Positions 13,368 to 13,767 of a stretch of 13,767 nucleotides of DNA are shown one piece after another. The DNA comes from Burkholderia sp. (GTDB lineage Bacteria; Pseudomonadota; Gammaproteobacteria; Burkholderiales; Burkholderiaceae): assembly GCA_030151225.1 (NCBI GenBank), contig JASLEG010000268.1, positions 1-13,767 of the forward strand. The letters are read 5' to 3'. A program made the translations under genes and the position numbers. Every line of letters begins with the position of its first letter. Positions within the stretch are counted from its first letter, which is position 1. The notes below the pieces were generated by a model, which was given only the letters and a program-made list of their open reading frames with translations, made no database searches and was not told where the DNA came from.

Positions 13368-13767
13368 ATGAACGACCACCAAGAGCCGCAAGGCGCGGTT
13401 CCCGCCGCGCAAGGTCTGTACGACCCGCAGAACGAGCACGACGCTTGCGGCGTCGGCTTCGTCGCGCACATCAAGGGCAAGAAGAGCCACGAGATCGTCG
13501 AGCAGGGCCTGAAGATCCTCGAGAACCTCGATCACCGCGGCGCGGTGGGTGCCGATCCGCTGATGGGCGATGGCGCGGGCATCCTGATCCAGATCCCGGA
13601 CGCGTTCTATCGCGAGGAAATGGCCAAGCAGGGCGTGACGCTGCCGCCGGCCGGCGAATATGGGGTCGGCATGGTCTTCCTGCCGAAGGAAAGCGCCTCG
13701 CGCATCGCCTGCGAGCAGGAGCTCGAACGAACGGTGAAGCTGGAAGGGCAGGTGGTGCTGGGCTGGC
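13368..13767 (+). CDS. gltB: Glutamate synthase large (alpha) subunit, N-terminal part (3' end outside window)
   Basis: The first 133 codons of the NADPH-dependent glutamate synthase large subunit, which with GltD makes two glutamates from glutamine and 2-oxoglutarate. Visible is the start of the class II glutamine amidotransferase domain. A short propeptide leads to 'NEHDACGVGF', where C27 is expected to become the N-terminal nucleophile after cleavage. 'LDHRGAVGADPLMGDGAGI' follows at 54-72, typical of glutamine binding in GltB, then 'YGVGMVFLP'. The ATG at 13368 gives a propeptide of 26 residues; no strong Shine-Dalgarno precedes it, but no better start lies nearby. The gene has its own predicted promoter and follows a strong terminator, so it should be expressed independently of the RAYT-like gene. 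gltD is expected downstream, beyond the window. Confidence 0.96.
   Translation, partial: MNDHQEPQGAVPAAQGLYDPQNEHDACGVGFVAHIKGKKSHEIVEQGLKILENLDHRGAVGADPLMGDGAGILIQIPDAFYREEMAKQGVTLPPAGEYGVGMVFLPKESASRIACEQELERTVKLEGQVVLGW

Noticed and set aside
1..13767. CRISPR arrays, tRNA or rRNA genes
   Set aside because: No regularly spaced repeats beyond the two-copy 18-mer and no tRNA or rRNA-like sequence was seen on either strand by reading.

Overview
The window is GC-rich, tightly packed bacterial chromosome. Every gene in it has a recognisable betaproteobacterial counterpart. The gene contents (pilus/competence secretin genes next to aroK-aroB-dgt, a ugpBAECQ operon, ompW, a RAYT-like gene, then gltB) together with the codon use suggest Burkholderia, probably a primary chromosome. 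This assignment is an inference from protein character and gene order; no search was run.

Region 1 (1-3077) is the end of a type IV pilus / DNA-uptake assembly cluster. It holds the C-terminal part of a PilN-like protein, a PilO-like protein fused to a PilP-like domain, and a PilQ/HofQ-type secretin. Both junctions are ATGA stop/start overlaps, so the three genes are probably translationally coupled. A GC-rich hairpin separates the secretin from aroK.

Region 2 (3162-6072) holds aroK (shikimate kinase) and aroB (3-dehydroquinate synthase), again overlapping by ATGA, then dgt (HD-domain dNTP triphosphohydrolase). aroK appears to start at TTG and dgt at GTG, both chosen from Shine-Dalgarno position.

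Region 3 (6150-11200) is a complete sn-glycerol-3-phosphate uptake operon, ugpB-ugpA-ugpE-ugpC-ugpQ: periplasmic binding protein, two permeases, ATPase and cytosolic glycerophosphodiester phosphodiesterase. It follows dgt after 77 bases with no Pho box that I can see. A perfect 11-bp hairpin lies between ugpB and ugpA, and a 10-bp hairpin follows ugpQ.

Region 4 (11201-13136) starts with a relatively AT-rich convergent spacer. It is followed by an OmpW-family porin on the minus strand with its own intrinsic terminator. Divergent from it is a RAYT/IS200-like protein in which the HUH histidines and the catalytic tyrosine are all replaced, followed by a textbook UUCG-loop terminator.

Region 5 (13137-13767) has a pair of 18-bp direct repeats, the second folded into a palindrome, then a good sigma-70 type promoter, a GC-rich structured leader and the first 133 codons of gltB (glutamate synthase large subunit).

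I find no convincing new multi-gene system. The strongest leads are the catalytically dead RAYT relative, the repeat/palindrome block between it and gltB, and the PilO-PilP fusion.
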